The notes: generated by a model from the letters alone, not told the origin. 64,000 nucleotides of DNA from an uncultured Sterolibacteriaceae bacterium (GCA_937888595.1 CALARK010000021.1:310001-374000); one strand, 5' to 3'; counted from the stretch's first letter, positions 22,500 through 31,607 are shown. Translations and numbers: made by a program.

Positions 22500-22525
<26 letters not shown>
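22208..22525 (+). CDS. psiF: PsiF-repeat periplasmic protein
   Basis: 105 aa. Signal peptide LLAAAAVILAGQFAFSATAFA, then two PsiF repeats: QQQRMKDCNAEAKGMKGQERKDFMKGCL and the related QQDKMKTCNADAKTKGLTGDARKAFMSDCL, each with two Cys. PsiF is phosphate-starvation induced in E. coli; function unknown. Its 3' end overlaps the convergent ttcA by 26 bases. Confidence 0.9.
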
Positions 22526-23389
<864 letters not shown>

Positions 23390-23393
<4 letters not shown>

Positions 23394-24139
23394 AGGTGTG
23401 CTGTCCTTCCACCATCCACGTTGATGACCTGCCCCGTCACATAAGGTGCGTCGAGGATGAGGAATTTCACCGTGCGCGCGATATCGCCCGGCGAACCGAT
23501 GCGCTTGAGCAGCGTGTGCTCGACGATGGCATGCTGCTCGTCCGGGGGAAAATCCGTCGCATTTTCCGGCCACTCGATCGCCCCCGGCGCAACGGCGTTC
23601 ACGCGCACGCGCGGCGCCAGCTCGATGGCCAGCGCCCGCGTCAGGCCGAGCAGGCCGGCCTTGGCCGCGCAGTAGAGCGGGTAGTGCTTCAGCGGCCGTT
23701 CGGCATGCACGTCGGTGATGTTAACGATGCAGCCGTGCGTCCTGTCCAGATGCGGCGCGGCGGCCTGCGACAAGAACAGCGGGCCCTTCAGGTTGCTGCC
23801 CGTCAGGTCGTCCCAGGCCGCCTCGTCGATGCGGCCGACCGGCGTGGCGAAAAAGCTCGATGCGTTGTTCACCAGCGCATCGAGGCGGCCGAAATGCGCA
23901 ACCGCCTCATCCACCATCGCCGCCAGCCCCGCCGTGTCGCGCAGGTCGCACCGTCGCGCCAGCGCCGACTTTTCGCGGCGGGCGTTCAGGTCGGCCGCTA
24001 GCCGCTCCGCCGCGTCCGCCGAGGAGCGGTGGTGCAGCACGACGCTCGCACCGGCCGCATGCAGCGTGCGTGCGATTTCCGCGCCGACACGCCGGGCGGC
24101 GCCGGTGATCAAAATGACGGGGTGGGCGGGAGCATTCAT
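23390..24139 (-). CDS. Short-chain reductase, pteridine reductase type
   Basis: 249 aa SDR. Nucleotide motif GAARRVGAEIA (Arg-rich form typical of pteridine/dihydromonapterin reductases), NNAS, and catalytic YxxxK in YCAAKAG preceded by NITDVHAERPLKHYP; C-terminal VTGQVINVDGG. Likely NADPH-dependent reduction of dihydropterins. A repeat copy is embedded in frame at about residue 55 (EKSALARR), between beta3 and NNAS. Overlaps both operon neighbours by four bases. Confidence 0.9.
23950..23973 (-). repeat. 24-bp repeat inside the pteridine reductase gene
   Basis: Three mismatches over 24 bases. Translated in the gene as EKSALARR. Confidence 0.6.
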
Positions 24140-24906
24140 CGAAGAAGTATAGCGAGGCCGTGCGCCGCGGCCGCGCAGCCGAAGCCGGCCGTCACCGCCA
24201 CCGACGAGCCGTAGCCGGCACAGTTGAGACCGTGCAGGCCGGCCGGATGATCATCCAGTTCGCACGCGTCGGCACCGGCGGGACGGCGGATCTGTTCGTC
24301 CGAGAACACGCAGGGCACGCCGAACTTCTTCTTCGGGTCGCGGGTGAAACCGTAGTCCTTGCGCAGCCACGCCCGCAGCTTCGAGGCCAGCGCGTCCTGC
24401 GTGGTGCGCGCCAGATCGTCGATGCGGATGCGCGTCGGATCAGTGCGGCCGCCCGCACCGCCGGTCGTCACCACGGGCCGCTTCGCGCGCCGGCAGTGTG
24501 CAATCAGCGCCGCCTTGGCCTTGACGTCGTCAATGCAGTCGAGCACCACGTCGCAGGCCGGCAGCAGCGTCGCGGCGTTGTCGATGGTGACGAACTCCTC
24601 GATGCAGGCCACCGTGCAGGCCGGGTTGATCTGCGCGATGCGCTCGCCCATGGCGAGGACTTTGGCCTGGCCGAGCGTGGCTTCCAGGGCATGTACTTGG
24701 CGATTCACGTTGCTCTCGGCCACATGGTCGAGGTCGATCAGCGTCAGACGGCCGACCCCCGAACGCGCCAATGCCTCGGCCGCCCACGAACCGACGCCGC
24801 CGATGCCGATCACGCAGGCATGCGCCGCCGCCAGCCGCGCGAGGCTGCCGGGGCCGTAGAGCCGGTCGATGCCGCCGAAGCGGCGGGATTGCGCGTCATT
24901 CGCCAT
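24136..24906 (-). CDS. tcdA: tRNA threonylcarbamoyladenosine dehydratase TcdA
   Basis: 256 aa E1-like ThiF-fold protein. ATP/Rossmann motif GIGGVGSWAAEALARSGVG, then DLDHVAESNVNRQ, CIDDVKAK and C-terminal LNCAGYGSSVAVTAGFG. It makes cyclic t6A (ct6A37) in tRNA. The start is the ATG at 24904-24906 (MANDAQSRRFGGIDRLYG). The stop overlaps the next ATG (ATGA). Residues RRPAGAD (about 206-212), in a variable loop, are encoded by a repeat copy. Divergent from midA with 24 bp between. Confidence 0.95.
   Translation of the reverse strand: MANDAQSRRFGGIDRLYGPGSLARLAAAHACVIGIGGVGSWAAEALARSGVGRLTLIDLDHVAESNVNRQVHALEATLGQAKVLAMGERIAQINPACTVACIEEFVTIDNAATLLPACDVVLDCIDDVKAKAALIAHCRRAKRPVVTTGGAGGRTDPTRIRIDDLARTTQDALASKLRAWLRKDYGFTRDPKKKFGVPCVFSDEQIRRPAGADACELDDHPAGLHGLNCAGYGSSVAVTAGFGCAAAAHGLAILLR
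24268..24287 (+). repeat. 24-bp repeat (core) inside tcdA
   Basis: One mismatch over the 20-base core; the A-run is missing. Read on the gene strand it codes RRPAGAD. Confidence 0.8.
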
Positions 24907-24930
24907 GGGTGCGCATTGTAAGATGCCGCG

Positions 24931-26091
24931 ATGGCTTCCCTGCCCGAACCCTCTCGCGACGCCCAGGCCGCGAGCCGCGAACTGTCGGCCTGCATCGCCG
25001 CGAGCGTCCGCGCCGCCGGCGGCTGGCTGCCTTTCGTCGATTACATGGACATGGCCCTGCACCTTCCGGGGCTGGGCTACTACGCCGGCGGTTCGCTGAA
25101 GTTCGGGCCGCAGGGCGATTTCGTCACCGCGCCCGAGCTGACGCCGCTGTTCGGCCAGGCGCTGGCGCGGCAGGCGGCACAGGTGCTGAGCGCCTGTACC
25201 GTCCTGCCGGCACCGACTTTGCTGGAAGTCGGCGCCGGCAGCGGACGGCTGGCCGCCGACCTGCTGCACGAACTGGAACGGCTCGGCGCCCTGCCGGCAC
25301 GCTATGCGATCCTCGAACTCTCGGGCGAACTGCGCGCCCGCCAGCAGCGGACGATTGCGACCACCCTGCCGCACCTGGCCGACCGCGTCGTCTGGCTGGA
25401 CGAGTTGCCGGAAACGTTCTGCGGCTGCGTGGTGGCGAACGAACTGCTCGACGCGCTGCCGACCCATGCCGTGGCATGGCGCGACGCGGGATTGATGGAA
25501 CGCGGCGTGGTGCTGGCGGACGACGGTTTCGGCTGGGAAGAGCGCCCGGCGGGCAGCCCGCTGGCGGCGGCCATGGCCGCGCTCGAGGTCGCGGCCCCCT
25601 ACGCGAGCGAGATTTCGCTGGCGGCGCGCGCCTGGGTGGCGGAATGGGGCCGGCGGCTGGCGTGCGGCGCCCTGCTGCTGATCGACTACGGCCTGCCGCG
25701 CCACGAGCTCTACCATCCGCAGAGAAACCGGGGAACCCTGCGCTGCCACTACCGCCAGCGGGCGCACGAGGACCCGTTCTGGTGGCCGGGCCTGTCGGAC
25801 ATCACCAGCCATGTCGATTTCACCGCCGTCGCCGAAGCCGGCTTCGACGCCGGGCTGGACGTGCTCGGCTACACGAGCCAGGCGGCCTTCCTGATCAACT
25901 GCGGGATCGGCGAACTGCTGGCGGACCGCCAGCAGGATGGCGGCGCACAGGCGCTGCGCGCGAATGGCGCGGTGCAGACGCTGATCGCCCCCGGCGAGAT
26001 GGGCGAACTGTTCAAGGTGATCGCGCTGGGTCGCGGCATCGACACGCCGCTGCTCGGTTTCTCGCGCGGCGACCGGCGCCACGCGCTGTAA
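24931..26091 (+). CDS. MidA/NDUFAF7-type SAM-dependent methyltransferase
   Basis: 386 aa, COG1565/DUF185 family. Conserved GLGYYAGG and GDFVTAPELTPLFGQALARQ, SAM motif I LLEVGAGSGRLAADLL (about 95-110), VVANELLDALP, LLLIDYG, and CHYRQRAHEDPFWWPGLSDITSHVDF. Eukaryotic relatives methylate an arginine of complex I; the bacterial target is unknown. An in-frame repeat copy (TVLPAPTL, about 88-95) sits directly before motif I. Confidence 0.92.
   Translation: MASLPEPSRDAQAASRELSACIAASVRAAGGWLPFVDYMDMALHLPGLGYYAGGSLKFGPQGDFVTAPELTPLFGQALARQAAQVLSACTVLPAPTLLEVGAGSGRLAADLLHELERLGALPARYAILELSGELRARQQRTIATTLPHLADRVVWLDELPETFCGCVVANELLDALPTHAVAWRDAGLMERGVVLADDGFGWEERPAGSPLAAAMAALEVAAPYASEISLAARAWVAEWGRRLACGALLLIDYGLPRHELYHPQRNRGTLRCHYRQRAHEDPFWWPGLSDITSHVDFTAVAEAGFDAGLDVLGYTSQAAFLINCGIGELLADRQQDGGAQALRANGAVQTLIAPGEMGELFKVIALGRGIDTPLLGFSRGDRRHAL
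25199..25220 (-). repeat. 24-bp repeat inside the MidA-type gene
   Basis: Two mismatches over 22 bases; codes VLPAPT immediately before SAM motif I. Confidence 0.75.
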
Positions 26092-26095
26092 GTCT

Positions 26096-26115
26096 CCCCG
26101 CCCGCGAGGGCGGGG
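26096..26115 (+). terminator. Hairpin after the MidA-type gene
   Basis: Perfect 8-bp stem CCCCGCCC/GGGCGGGG with GCGA loop, five bases past the stop; no T-run, so termination efficiency is uncertain. Confidence 0.5.
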
Positions 26116-26136
26116 CTGGGGGTGGGCGGGCTTTAC

Positions 26137-26361
26137 CTACTCCTGATTCAGGTACAGATTGCGGAGAAACGCCTCAGCATCGGCAGTGGCCACTGCCGGT
26201 TTGTCGGCATGTTCGACATGCGTCGCCAGTCGGGCTTCCGGCTGCGGCAGCCAACCGGCGTTGAGCACCTCATCCACGAAGGGACCGAACTCTTCGGCAG
26301 CCTTTTCCTCTTCCGCCGGCCTTTCGATTTTTCCTGTCGTCATGTCCATCACGATCACCAT
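26137..26361 (-). CDS. Small conserved-looking hypothetical protein
   Basis: 74 aa, opening MVIVMDMTTGKIERPAEEEK, acidic, with EEFGPFVDEVLNAGWLPQP and a C-terminal ATADAEAFLRNLYLNQE. No TM or signal. The ATG at 26359-26361 follows GGGGGGA. It is in the same direction as ampG, 75 bases after its stop. Function unknown. Confidence 0.6.
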   Translation of the reverse strand: MVIVMDMTTGKIERPAEEEKAAEEFGPFVDEVLNAGWLPQPEARLATHVEHADKPAVATADAEAFLRNLYLNQE

Positions 26362-26436
26362 TTCCAGTCCCCCCGCTTTCCTTGAAGCGACATGTTCACC
26401 ATAACGATGAATATGTCTGAAAGTTGAGACGCGCGT

Positions 26437-27720
26437 TCATTTTGCAAGCGCGCCGGCGACATCGTTGTTCGCACGCCACGGCGCCACCTTGACGAGCAGC
26501 GCCATGCCCGGCAGGGCCAGCAATACACACAACAGGAAGAAGGGCATCCAGCCCAGCGACTCGACCAGCCAGCCGGTCGCGGCATTGACGAAGGTGCGCG
26601 GCACGGCGGCGAGGCTGGTGAACAAGGCGAACTGTGTGGCGGTGTACAGCGGATGCGTGGCGCGGGCGATGAAGGCGACGAAGGCGGCCGTCCCAAGTCC
26701 GACCCCGAGCGCCTCGAAGCCGATCACCACCGCCAGCCTTCCCAGTGCCGCGGCGTCGACGACGGCCTGCGGGCCGAGCGAGGCGAGCCAGGCGAAGCCG
26801 AAGATCGACACCACCTGCACCACGCCGAACAGCCACAGCGCACGGTTGATGCCCAGGCTGACCATCCACAGCCCGCCGAGCAGGCCGCCGATCACGGCCG
26901 GCCACAGGCCGGCGTGCTTGGCGACGAGGCCGATGTCGGACTTGGCGTAGCCCATGTCGAGATAGAAGGGCGTGGCCAGCGCGGTGGCCATCGAGTCGCC
27001 GAGCTTGTAGAGGAAGATGAAGGCGAGGATCAGCAGCGCCTCCCTGAGTCCGGCGCGCGTGATGAATTCGTGGAAGGGTTCGACCACCGCTTCGCGCAGC
27101 GTCTTCGGCACGCCGCCGGCGACGGCCGGTTCCTTCACCAGCAGCGCCATGGCCATGCCGGGCAGCATGAACAGCGCGGTAATGAGGAACACCGTGTCCC
27201 ACGGGAAATGGTCGGCGAGGATCAGCGACAGCGAACCCGGCACCAGGCCGGCGATGCGGTAGGCGTTTACATGCACCGAGTTGCCGAGGCCCAGTTCGTG
27301 CTCGGCCAGCAGTTCGCGGCGGTAGGCGTCGAGAGCGATGTCGGCGGTGGCCGAGACGAGGGCGAGCAGCGCGGCGAGCCAGACGATGGCGCCGAGGTCG
27401 GTGGCCGGCGACAGCCGGCCGAGCAGCGCGATGACGATCACCAGCAGGCCCTGGGTGAGGAAGATCCAGCTGCGCCGCCGGCCCATGTTTCCGATCGGCA
27501 GCACGTAGCGGTCGAGCAGCGGCGCCCAGAGGAATTTCCATGTGTAGGGAAATTGGATCAGCGCGAACAGGCCGATCGCCTTGAGGCTCACGCCCTCGGT
27601 GCGCAGCCAGGCCGGCAGCAGGTTGAGCAGCAGGTAGAGCGGCATGCCCGAGGCGAAGCCGGTGAACACGCAGATCAGCATGCGGCGGGTCAGCAGGGTG
27701 GACAACCAGGCGGGCATCAT
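26437..27720 (-). CDS. ampG: AmpG-type muropeptide permease (MFS)
   Basis: 427 aa, 12 hydrophobic segments. AmpG features: FTGFASGMPLYLLLNLLPAWLR, FALIQFPYTWKFLWAPLLDRY, SATADIALDAYRRELL and FLYKLGDSMATALATPFYLDMGY. It imports anhydro-muropeptides for cell-wall recycling. In the N-terminal half the LIQFPYTWKFLWAPLLDR signature is complete. Start ATG at 27718-27720, with a second Met directly after it. Confidence 0.92.
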   Translation of the reverse strand: MMPAWLSTLLTRRMLICVFTGFASGMPLYLLLNLLPAWLRTEGVSLKAIGLFALIQFPYTWKFLWAPLLDRYVLPIGNMGRRRSWIFLTQGLLVIVIALLGRLSPATDLGAIVWLAALLALVSATADIALDAYRRELLAEHELGLGNSVHVNAYRIAGLVPGSLSLILADHFPWDTVFLITALFMLPGMAMALLVKEPAVAGGVPKTLREAVVEPFHEFITRAGLREALLILAFIFLYKLGDSMATALATPFYLDMGYAKSDIGLVAKHAGLWPAVIGGLLGGLWMVSLGINRALWLFGVVQVVSIFGFAWLASLGPQAVVDAAALGRLAVVIGFEALGVGLGTAAFVAFIARATHPLYTATQFALFTSLAAVPRTFVNAATGWLVESLGWMPFFLLCVLLALPGMALLVKVAPWRANNDVAGALAK

Positions 27721-27759
27721 CGGACGATGCTAGCAGCCGCATGCCGCAGCTGATCCATA

Positions 27760-28689
27760 ATGACGGCTCGCCAAGCACCGCCTATTCACATGGTTTCCGC
27801 CTTCCCGATCCGTTACGTCGACCCCGTCTACCGCCCGCCCTCCGAGGCCGAGTCGCTGATCCTGCCCGTCACCGACGGCTGCTCGTGGAACCGGTGCACC
27901 TTCTGCGAGATGTACACCGCGCCGCAGAAGAAATTCCGCGCCCGCGACGAGGCCGAAACGCTGGAAGCGATCCGCGCCTGCGGCGAGCGCTTCGGCCGCG
28001 ACGCGCGGCGCGTCTTCCTCGCCGACGGCGACGCCCTGGTGCTGCCGACCCGCCGCCTGCTGGCGGTCCTGCAGGCGATCCGCACGCACCTGCCCAGCGT
28101 ACGGCGCGTGTCCAGCTACTGCCTGCCGCGCAACCTGCGCAGGAAGTCGGTCGCCGAACTCAAGGAACTCGCCGATGCCGGACTGAAGATCGCCTATGTC
28201 GGCGCCGAGTCGGGCGACGACGAAGTGCTGGCGCGCGTCAGCAAGGGCGAGACCTTCGACAGCACCTGCGAGGCGCTGCTGAAGCTCGGCGAGGCCGGCA
28301 TCACGCGCTCGGTGATGATCTTGAATGGTCTTGGCGGCCTCGGCTTGTCGCAGCAGCACGCGGACAATTCCGCCCGTCTCGCCAACGCCGTGCAGCCGGA
28401 ATACCTCGCCACGCTGGTGGTGAGCTTCCCGCTCGGCGAAGACCGGCTGCGCGCCGGTTTCCCCGGCTGGGAGCCGCTGTCGCAGCCCGAGCTCTTCCTC
28501 GAGATGGAACGCTTCCTGTCCGGCCTCGAACTCGAGCGCACCGTGTTCCGCAGCGACCATGCCTCGAACTGGCTGGTCCTCAAGGGCACGCTCGGCGCCG
28601 ACAAGGCGCGCCTGCTCGAACAGGTGCGCGCCGCCATCGCGCGTCCGGAATCCGCCCCGCTGCGGCCCGCCTGGGCGCGGGGGCTCTAG
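27760..28689 (+). CDS. Radical SAM protein with CX4CX2C cluster motif
   Basis: 309 aa. The cluster motif is GCSWNRCTFCEMY (about residues 40-52), with four residues between the first two cysteines instead of three. FLADGDALVLPTRRLL, KIAYVGAESGDDEVLARVSKG and TLVVSFPLGEDRL follow the TIM-barrel pattern of the family. Substrate unknown. ATG 27760 lacks a ribosome binding site; ATG 27790 (MVSAFPIRYVDPVY) is an equally good start. tRNA-Arg follows. Confidence 0.85.
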   Translation: MTARQAPPIHMVSAFPIRYVDPVYRPPSEAESLILPVTDGCSWNRCTFCEMYTAPQKKFRARDEAETLEAIRACGERFGRDARRVFLADGDALVLPTRRLLAVLQAIRTHLPSVRRVSSYCLPRNLRRKSVAELKELADAGLKIAYVGAESGDDEVLARVSKGETFDSTCEALLKLGEAGITRSVMILNGLGGLGLSQQHADNSARLANAVQPEYLATLVVSFPLGEDRLRAGFPGWEPLSQPELFLEMERFLSGLELERTVFRSDHASNWLVLKGTLGADKARLLEQVRAAIARPESAPLRPAWARGL

Positions 28690-28738
28690 CGATCCCGGCG
28701 CGCTGGCCTCAGCCGCGGTAGAATGCCCGCCTCACCGC

Positions 28739-28815
28739 GCGCCCGTAGCTCAGCTGGATAGAGTACTGCCCTCCGAAGGCAGGGGTCGGACGTTCGAATC
28801 GTCTCGGGCGCGCCA
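28739..28815 (+). tRNA. tRNA-Arg (CCG)
   Basis: 77 nt including an encoded CCA. Acceptor GCGCCCG pairs with CGGGCGC; D-arm TAGCTCAGCTGGATAGAG; anticodon stem-loop CTGCC CTCCGAA GGCAG gives CCG; T-loop GTTCGAATC. Confidence 0.97.
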
Positions 28816-28896
28816 GTTATACAATCAGCAACAGCACATGTACCGTCCGCCTCGGCTCCGGGGTCATGCCGGGCGACATCTGACAGGGGGATTCAC

Positions 28897-29613
28897 ATGA
28901 ACAAGCAGTTTTCGCAGATCGTTGCGGCGGCCAGCCTGGTTTTCCTCGCGCCCGCACTGGCCATGGCCATGGGCGGCCGTCCCAAGGACCTCGATGAAGA
29001 AGCGGTCAATGCGCGCATCCAGCCGCTGGCCAAGGTCAAGCTGGCGCCGGCCTCCTCGGGCGCCGCCGCCGCCGGCAGCCGCACTGGCGAAGAGTTGTAC
29101 AAGGCCGTCTGTGCGGCCTGCCACGATACCGGCGCCGCCGGCGCGCCGAAGATGGGCGACAAGGCCGCCTGGGCGCCGCGCATCGGCGTCGGCCTCGACG
29201 TGCTGACCAAGACCGCCAAGGCCGGCAAGAATGCCATGCCGCCCAATGGCGGTTCCGACGCCAGCGAAGAGGAGCTGGTACGCGCCATCGTGTTCATGAC
29301 CAACCAGTCCGGGGCCAAGTTCAAGGAGCCGGCCGCCGGAGCCAAGCCGGCCGCCAGCGAGAAGAATCCCGAGGAAATCGCCAAGGCCACCTGCTTCAAG
29401 TGCCACGAGACCGGCGACCAGGGGGCCCCCAAGCTGTCCGACAAGGCGGCGTGGACACAGCGTGCCTCGAAGGGCCTCGACGCCGTGACCAAGACCGTGA
29501 TCCGCGGCCACGGCAACATGCCGGCCCGCGGCGGCCTGGCCGAACTCACCGACGGCGAGCTGAAGGGCGTGATCGCCTACCTGCTCAAGGAAGTCGGCGC
29601 GGAAGCCAACTGA
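28897..29613 (+). CDS. Dihaem class-I (c5-type) periplasmic cytochrome c
   Basis: 238 aa, tandem duplication of one cytochrome c5-like domain. Signal peptide IVAAASLVFLAPALAMA, then CAACH (72-76) and CFKCH (166-170). Each is followed by GAPK-DKAAW and by a Met-ligand segment (KNAMPPNGG and HGNMPARGG). A probable electron shuttle to terminal oxidases or peroxidases. GGGGGA precedes the ATG and a strong terminator follows, so it is monocistronic. Confidence 0.93.
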   Translation: MNKQFSQIVAAASLVFLAPALAMAMGGRPKDLDEEAVNARIQPLAKVKLAPASSGAAAAGSRTGEELYKAVCAACHDTGAAGAPKMGDKAAWAPRIGVGLDVLTKTAKAGKNAMPPNGGSDASEEELVRAIVFMTNQSGAKFKEPAAGAKPAASEKNPEEIAKATCFKCHETGDQGAPKLSDKAAWTQRASKGLDAVTKTVIRGHGNMPARGGLAELTDGELKGVIAYLLKEVGAEAN

Positions 29614-29638
29614 TCGACGCATCGCGGCGACCGCATGC

Positions 29639-29666
29639 AAGGGCGAACCCTCGGGTTCGCCCTTTT
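29639..29666 (+). terminator. Intrinsic terminator of the dihaem cytochrome gene
   Basis: Stem GGGCGAACC/GGTTCGCCC extended by AA/TT, loop CTCG, run of TTTT; 26 bases past the stop. Confidence 0.93.
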
Positions 29667-29686
29667 CGCTTTCGCCATCCCGTTCC

Positions 29687-29710
29687 GCCGTCCCGCCGGC
29701 GCCGACTTTT
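29687..29710 (-). repeat. 24-bp repeat, - orientation, perfect copy
   Basis: 24 of 24 matches; between the cytochrome terminator and the dus gene start. Confidence 0.95.
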
Positions 29711-29733
29711 ACCCCAATGAGCAAGCGTTGAAC

Positions 29734-30771
29734 GTGCCGTCGCAACCTCATACCGGCCGCCTCGTGCTGGCACCCATGGAAGGGCTGGCCGACGATCTGC
29801 TGCGCGATGTGCTCACCCGGGCGAGCGACTACGACTGGTGCGTCACCGAATTCGTGCGCGTCAGCGCGACGGTCATGCCGGCCTCCGCCTTCACGCGCGT
29901 CAGCCCGGAACTGAAGCACGGCTCCCGGACGCGGGCCGGTACGCCCGTGCGGGTGCAGCTGCTGGGCTCCGATCCCGACCTGCTGGCGGCCAGCGCCGCC
30001 CGCGTGGCCCGCTTGCAGCCCGCCGGCATCGATCTCAACTTCGGTTGCCCGACACCGCTCATCAACCGCCATCGCGGCGGGGCCGCCCTGCTGGACGAAC
30101 CCGAACTGCTCGAACGGATCACGTCTGCCGTACGGGCCGCCGTCCCGAAATCGATCCCGGTCACCGCCAAGATGCGGCTCGGCATCCGCAGCCCGGACCG
30201 CGCCATCGAATGCGCCCACGCACTCGAAGCCGGCGGGGCCGCCGAGCTGGTCGTCCATGCGCGCACGAAGGAAGACGGCTACCGGCCCGAGGTGCGATGG
30301 GAATGGCTGGCGCGCATCCGCACAGCCATCCATGTGCCCGTCATCGCCAACGGCGAGGTCTGGACCGTGGCCGACTACCATGCCTTGCGCGCCGTCAGCG
30401 GTTGTGCGGATGTCATGCTCGGCCGCGGTGCGGTCGCCGACCCCCTGCTGGCCGGCAGGATCCGCGGGGCCTGCCCCGACGATCCGGAGATCCTCTGGCC
30501 CCGCATCGAGGCGATGCTGCTCGACTACTGGGCACAGGTGCAGCGGAAGGTGCTGCCGCGCCAGGCGCCGGGTCGCCTGAAGCAGTGGCTGATGCTGATG
30601 CAGCGCAGCTACCCGCAGGCGGCGACCCTGTTCAGGACGATCCGCGCGACGCGGCACGCCGACGAAGTCACACCGCTCCTGACCGGAACCCCCAAAGAAA
30701 AAGCCGCCCAGGGCGGCTTCGCATCACACCGGAACAGTCTCGATGCCTACAGATCGTCGTCGTATTCCTGA
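29734..30771 (+). CDS. dusC: tRNA-dihydrouridine synthase, DusC type
   Basis: About 345 aa FMN-dependent TIM barrel. LVLAPMEGLADDLLRDVL, VRVQLLGSDP, DLNFGCPTPLINRHRGGAALL (catalytic Cys), TAKMRLGI, VVHARTKEDGY and ANGEVWT. The DusC-type C-terminal helical domain follows (LLDYWAQVQRKVLPRQAPGRLKQWL). No ATG is in frame at the start; GTG 29734 or TTG 29728 is likely. The last about 25 residues extend over an antisense terminator and micro-ORF and look non-conserved. Confidence 0.9.
   Translation: MPSQPHTGRLVLAPMEGLADDLLRDVLTRASDYDWCVTEFVRVSATVMPASAFTRVSPELKHGSRTRAGTPVRVQLLGSDPDLLAASAARVARLQPAGIDLNFGCPTPLINRHRGGAALLDEPELLERITSAVRAAVPKSIPVTAKMRLGIRSPDRAIECAHALEAGGAAELVVHARTKEDGYRPEVRWEWLARIRTAIHVPVIANGEVWTVADYHALRAVSGCADVMLGRGAVADPLLAGRIRGACPDDPEILWPRIEAMLLDYWAQVQRKVLPRQAPGRLKQWLMLMQRSYPQAATLFRTIRATRHADEVTPLLTGTPKEKAAQGGFASHRNSLDAYRSSSYS
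30702..30718 (-). terminator. Minus-strand intrinsic terminator inside the dusC 3' end
   Basis: Minus strand reads AGCCGC, CCTGG loop, GCGGCT and then TTTT. It serves a leftward transcript, and the only candidate is the micro-ORF at 30747-30812. Confidence 0.7.
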
Positions 30772-30812
30772 TCCTGCATCGGTTCCATAAAGTCTTCGCA
30801 TTCCATTGCCAT
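30747..30812 (-). CDS. Acidic micro-protein (21 or 19 aa)
   Basis: MAMECEDFMEPMQDQEYDDD then L and stop; if the second ATG is used (GGAG seven bases upstream), 19 aa. Net charge is strongly negative. It has its own terminator 29 bases downstream, a TACGAT -10-like element upstream and a perfect 7-bp palindrome at 30839-30858. It lies divergently from the LexA-like gene and antisense to the dusC tail. Regulatory peptide, leader or small RNA; not recognised. Confidence 0.45.
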   Translation of the reverse strand: MAMECEDFMEPMQDQEYDDDL

Positions 30813-30838
30813 TCTCCACATCGTATTGGTCTTTTCAT

Positions 30839-30858
30839 TGTCACGCACTCACGTGACA
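30839..30858. promoter_or_regulatory. 7-bp palindrome upstream of the micro-ORF
   Basis: TGTCACG, six bases, CGTGACA. It lies about 27 bases upstream of the micro-ORF start, overlapping its presumed promoter. Confidence 0.5.
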
Positions 30859-30904
30859 GGCATGTTGCAGCGCCCTGCCAATTAACGGCATTCCGGGAAG
30901 AAAG

Positions 30905-30933
30905 TTGACAGGTGTTCGGACGGACACTAGCAT
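30905..30933 (+). promoter_or_regulatory. Promoter with internal operator for the LexA-like gene
   Basis: TTGACA, 17-bp spacer, TAGCAT: a near-consensus sigma-70 promoter. The spacer contains GTGTTCG, GA, CGGACAC, a near-perfect palindrome at 30912-30927, well placed for autorepression. The half site differs from the usual CTGT-N8-ACAG LexA box. Confidence 0.65.
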
Positions 30934-30969
30934 GGTGGCCATCCGTACACGAAGCGATTGGAGCCCGCC

Positions 30970-31563
30970 ATGCCCCCGTCCGATAGCCAGCGCGATCAGA
31001 ACTACCTTGGCCGACTGCGCGACTACTACGCCGAAAACCGTCGCATTCCCTCGCTCCAGCGCATCGCCGAACTGATGGGCTTCGCCTCCAAGACGGCCTC
31101 CAAGCGGCTGCTGGAACGCCTCGCGCAGGCCGGCTTCCTCGAGCATGCGCCGGACGATGATGCCTGGGTGCCGGCCAGCCGCTTCTTCGAGCGCCACCTG
31201 GCGGAAACCGCCGTCCGCGCCGGTGCGCCGGACATGATCGAGGGCGCACAGGGACAACTCTTCCTCGTCGACCAGTATCTGGTCCGGCAGCCCTCCCGAA
31301 CCGTCATGGTGCCGGTCAAGGGGGATTCCATGATCGATGCCGGCATCCACGACGGCGACATCGTCGTCGTCGAACGCGCCCGCGCGGCGCAGGCCGGGGA
31401 TTTCGTCATCGCCATCGTCGATGACGAATTTACCCTCAAGGAGCTCGGCCTGGAGCGGGGCAAGTTCATCCTCAAGCCCCACAACCCCGCCTATCCGGTC
31501 ATCCGGCCGCAGGGGCAGCTCGAGATCTACGGCGTCGTGACCGGCCTGGTGCGACGCTTCTAG
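30970..31563 (+). CDS. LexA-like self-cleaving repressor
   Basis: 197 aa. N-terminal winged helix (LRDYYAENRRIPSLQRIAELMGFAS) and C-terminal S24 peptidase domain. Ser120 (VKGDSMID) and Lys157 (FTLKEL) form the catalytic dyad, at almost the same positions as E. coli LexA, and the cleavage pair is Ala84-Gly85 (RAGAPD). It is divergent from canonical LexA in the recognition region and has a non-canonical operator, so it may be a second LexA-type repressor. The ATG at 30970 (GGAG upstream) is preferred over a TTG at 30958. Confidence 0.9.
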   Translation: MPPSDSQRDQNYLGRLRDYYAENRRIPSLQRIAELMGFASKTASKRLLERLAQAGFLEHAPDDDAWVPASRFFERHLAETAVRAGAPDMIEGAQGQLFLVDQYLVRQPSRTVMVPVKGDSMIDAGIHDGDIVVVERARAAQAGDFVIAIVDDEFTLKELGLERGKFILKPHNPAYPVIRPQGQLEIYGVVTGLVRRF

Positions 31564-31607
31564 ACGGCGACATTGATATCGGCAGGCCGTTGAAATAAGC
31601 TGCGCCG

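Noticed and set aside
25226..25249. AAGTCGGCGCCGGCAGCGG in the MidA-type gene as a further repeat copy
   Set aside because: It encodes the conserved SAM motif EVGAGSGRLA expected at this place; similarity to the repeat is likely chance, although it forms an inverted pair with the true copy at 25199.
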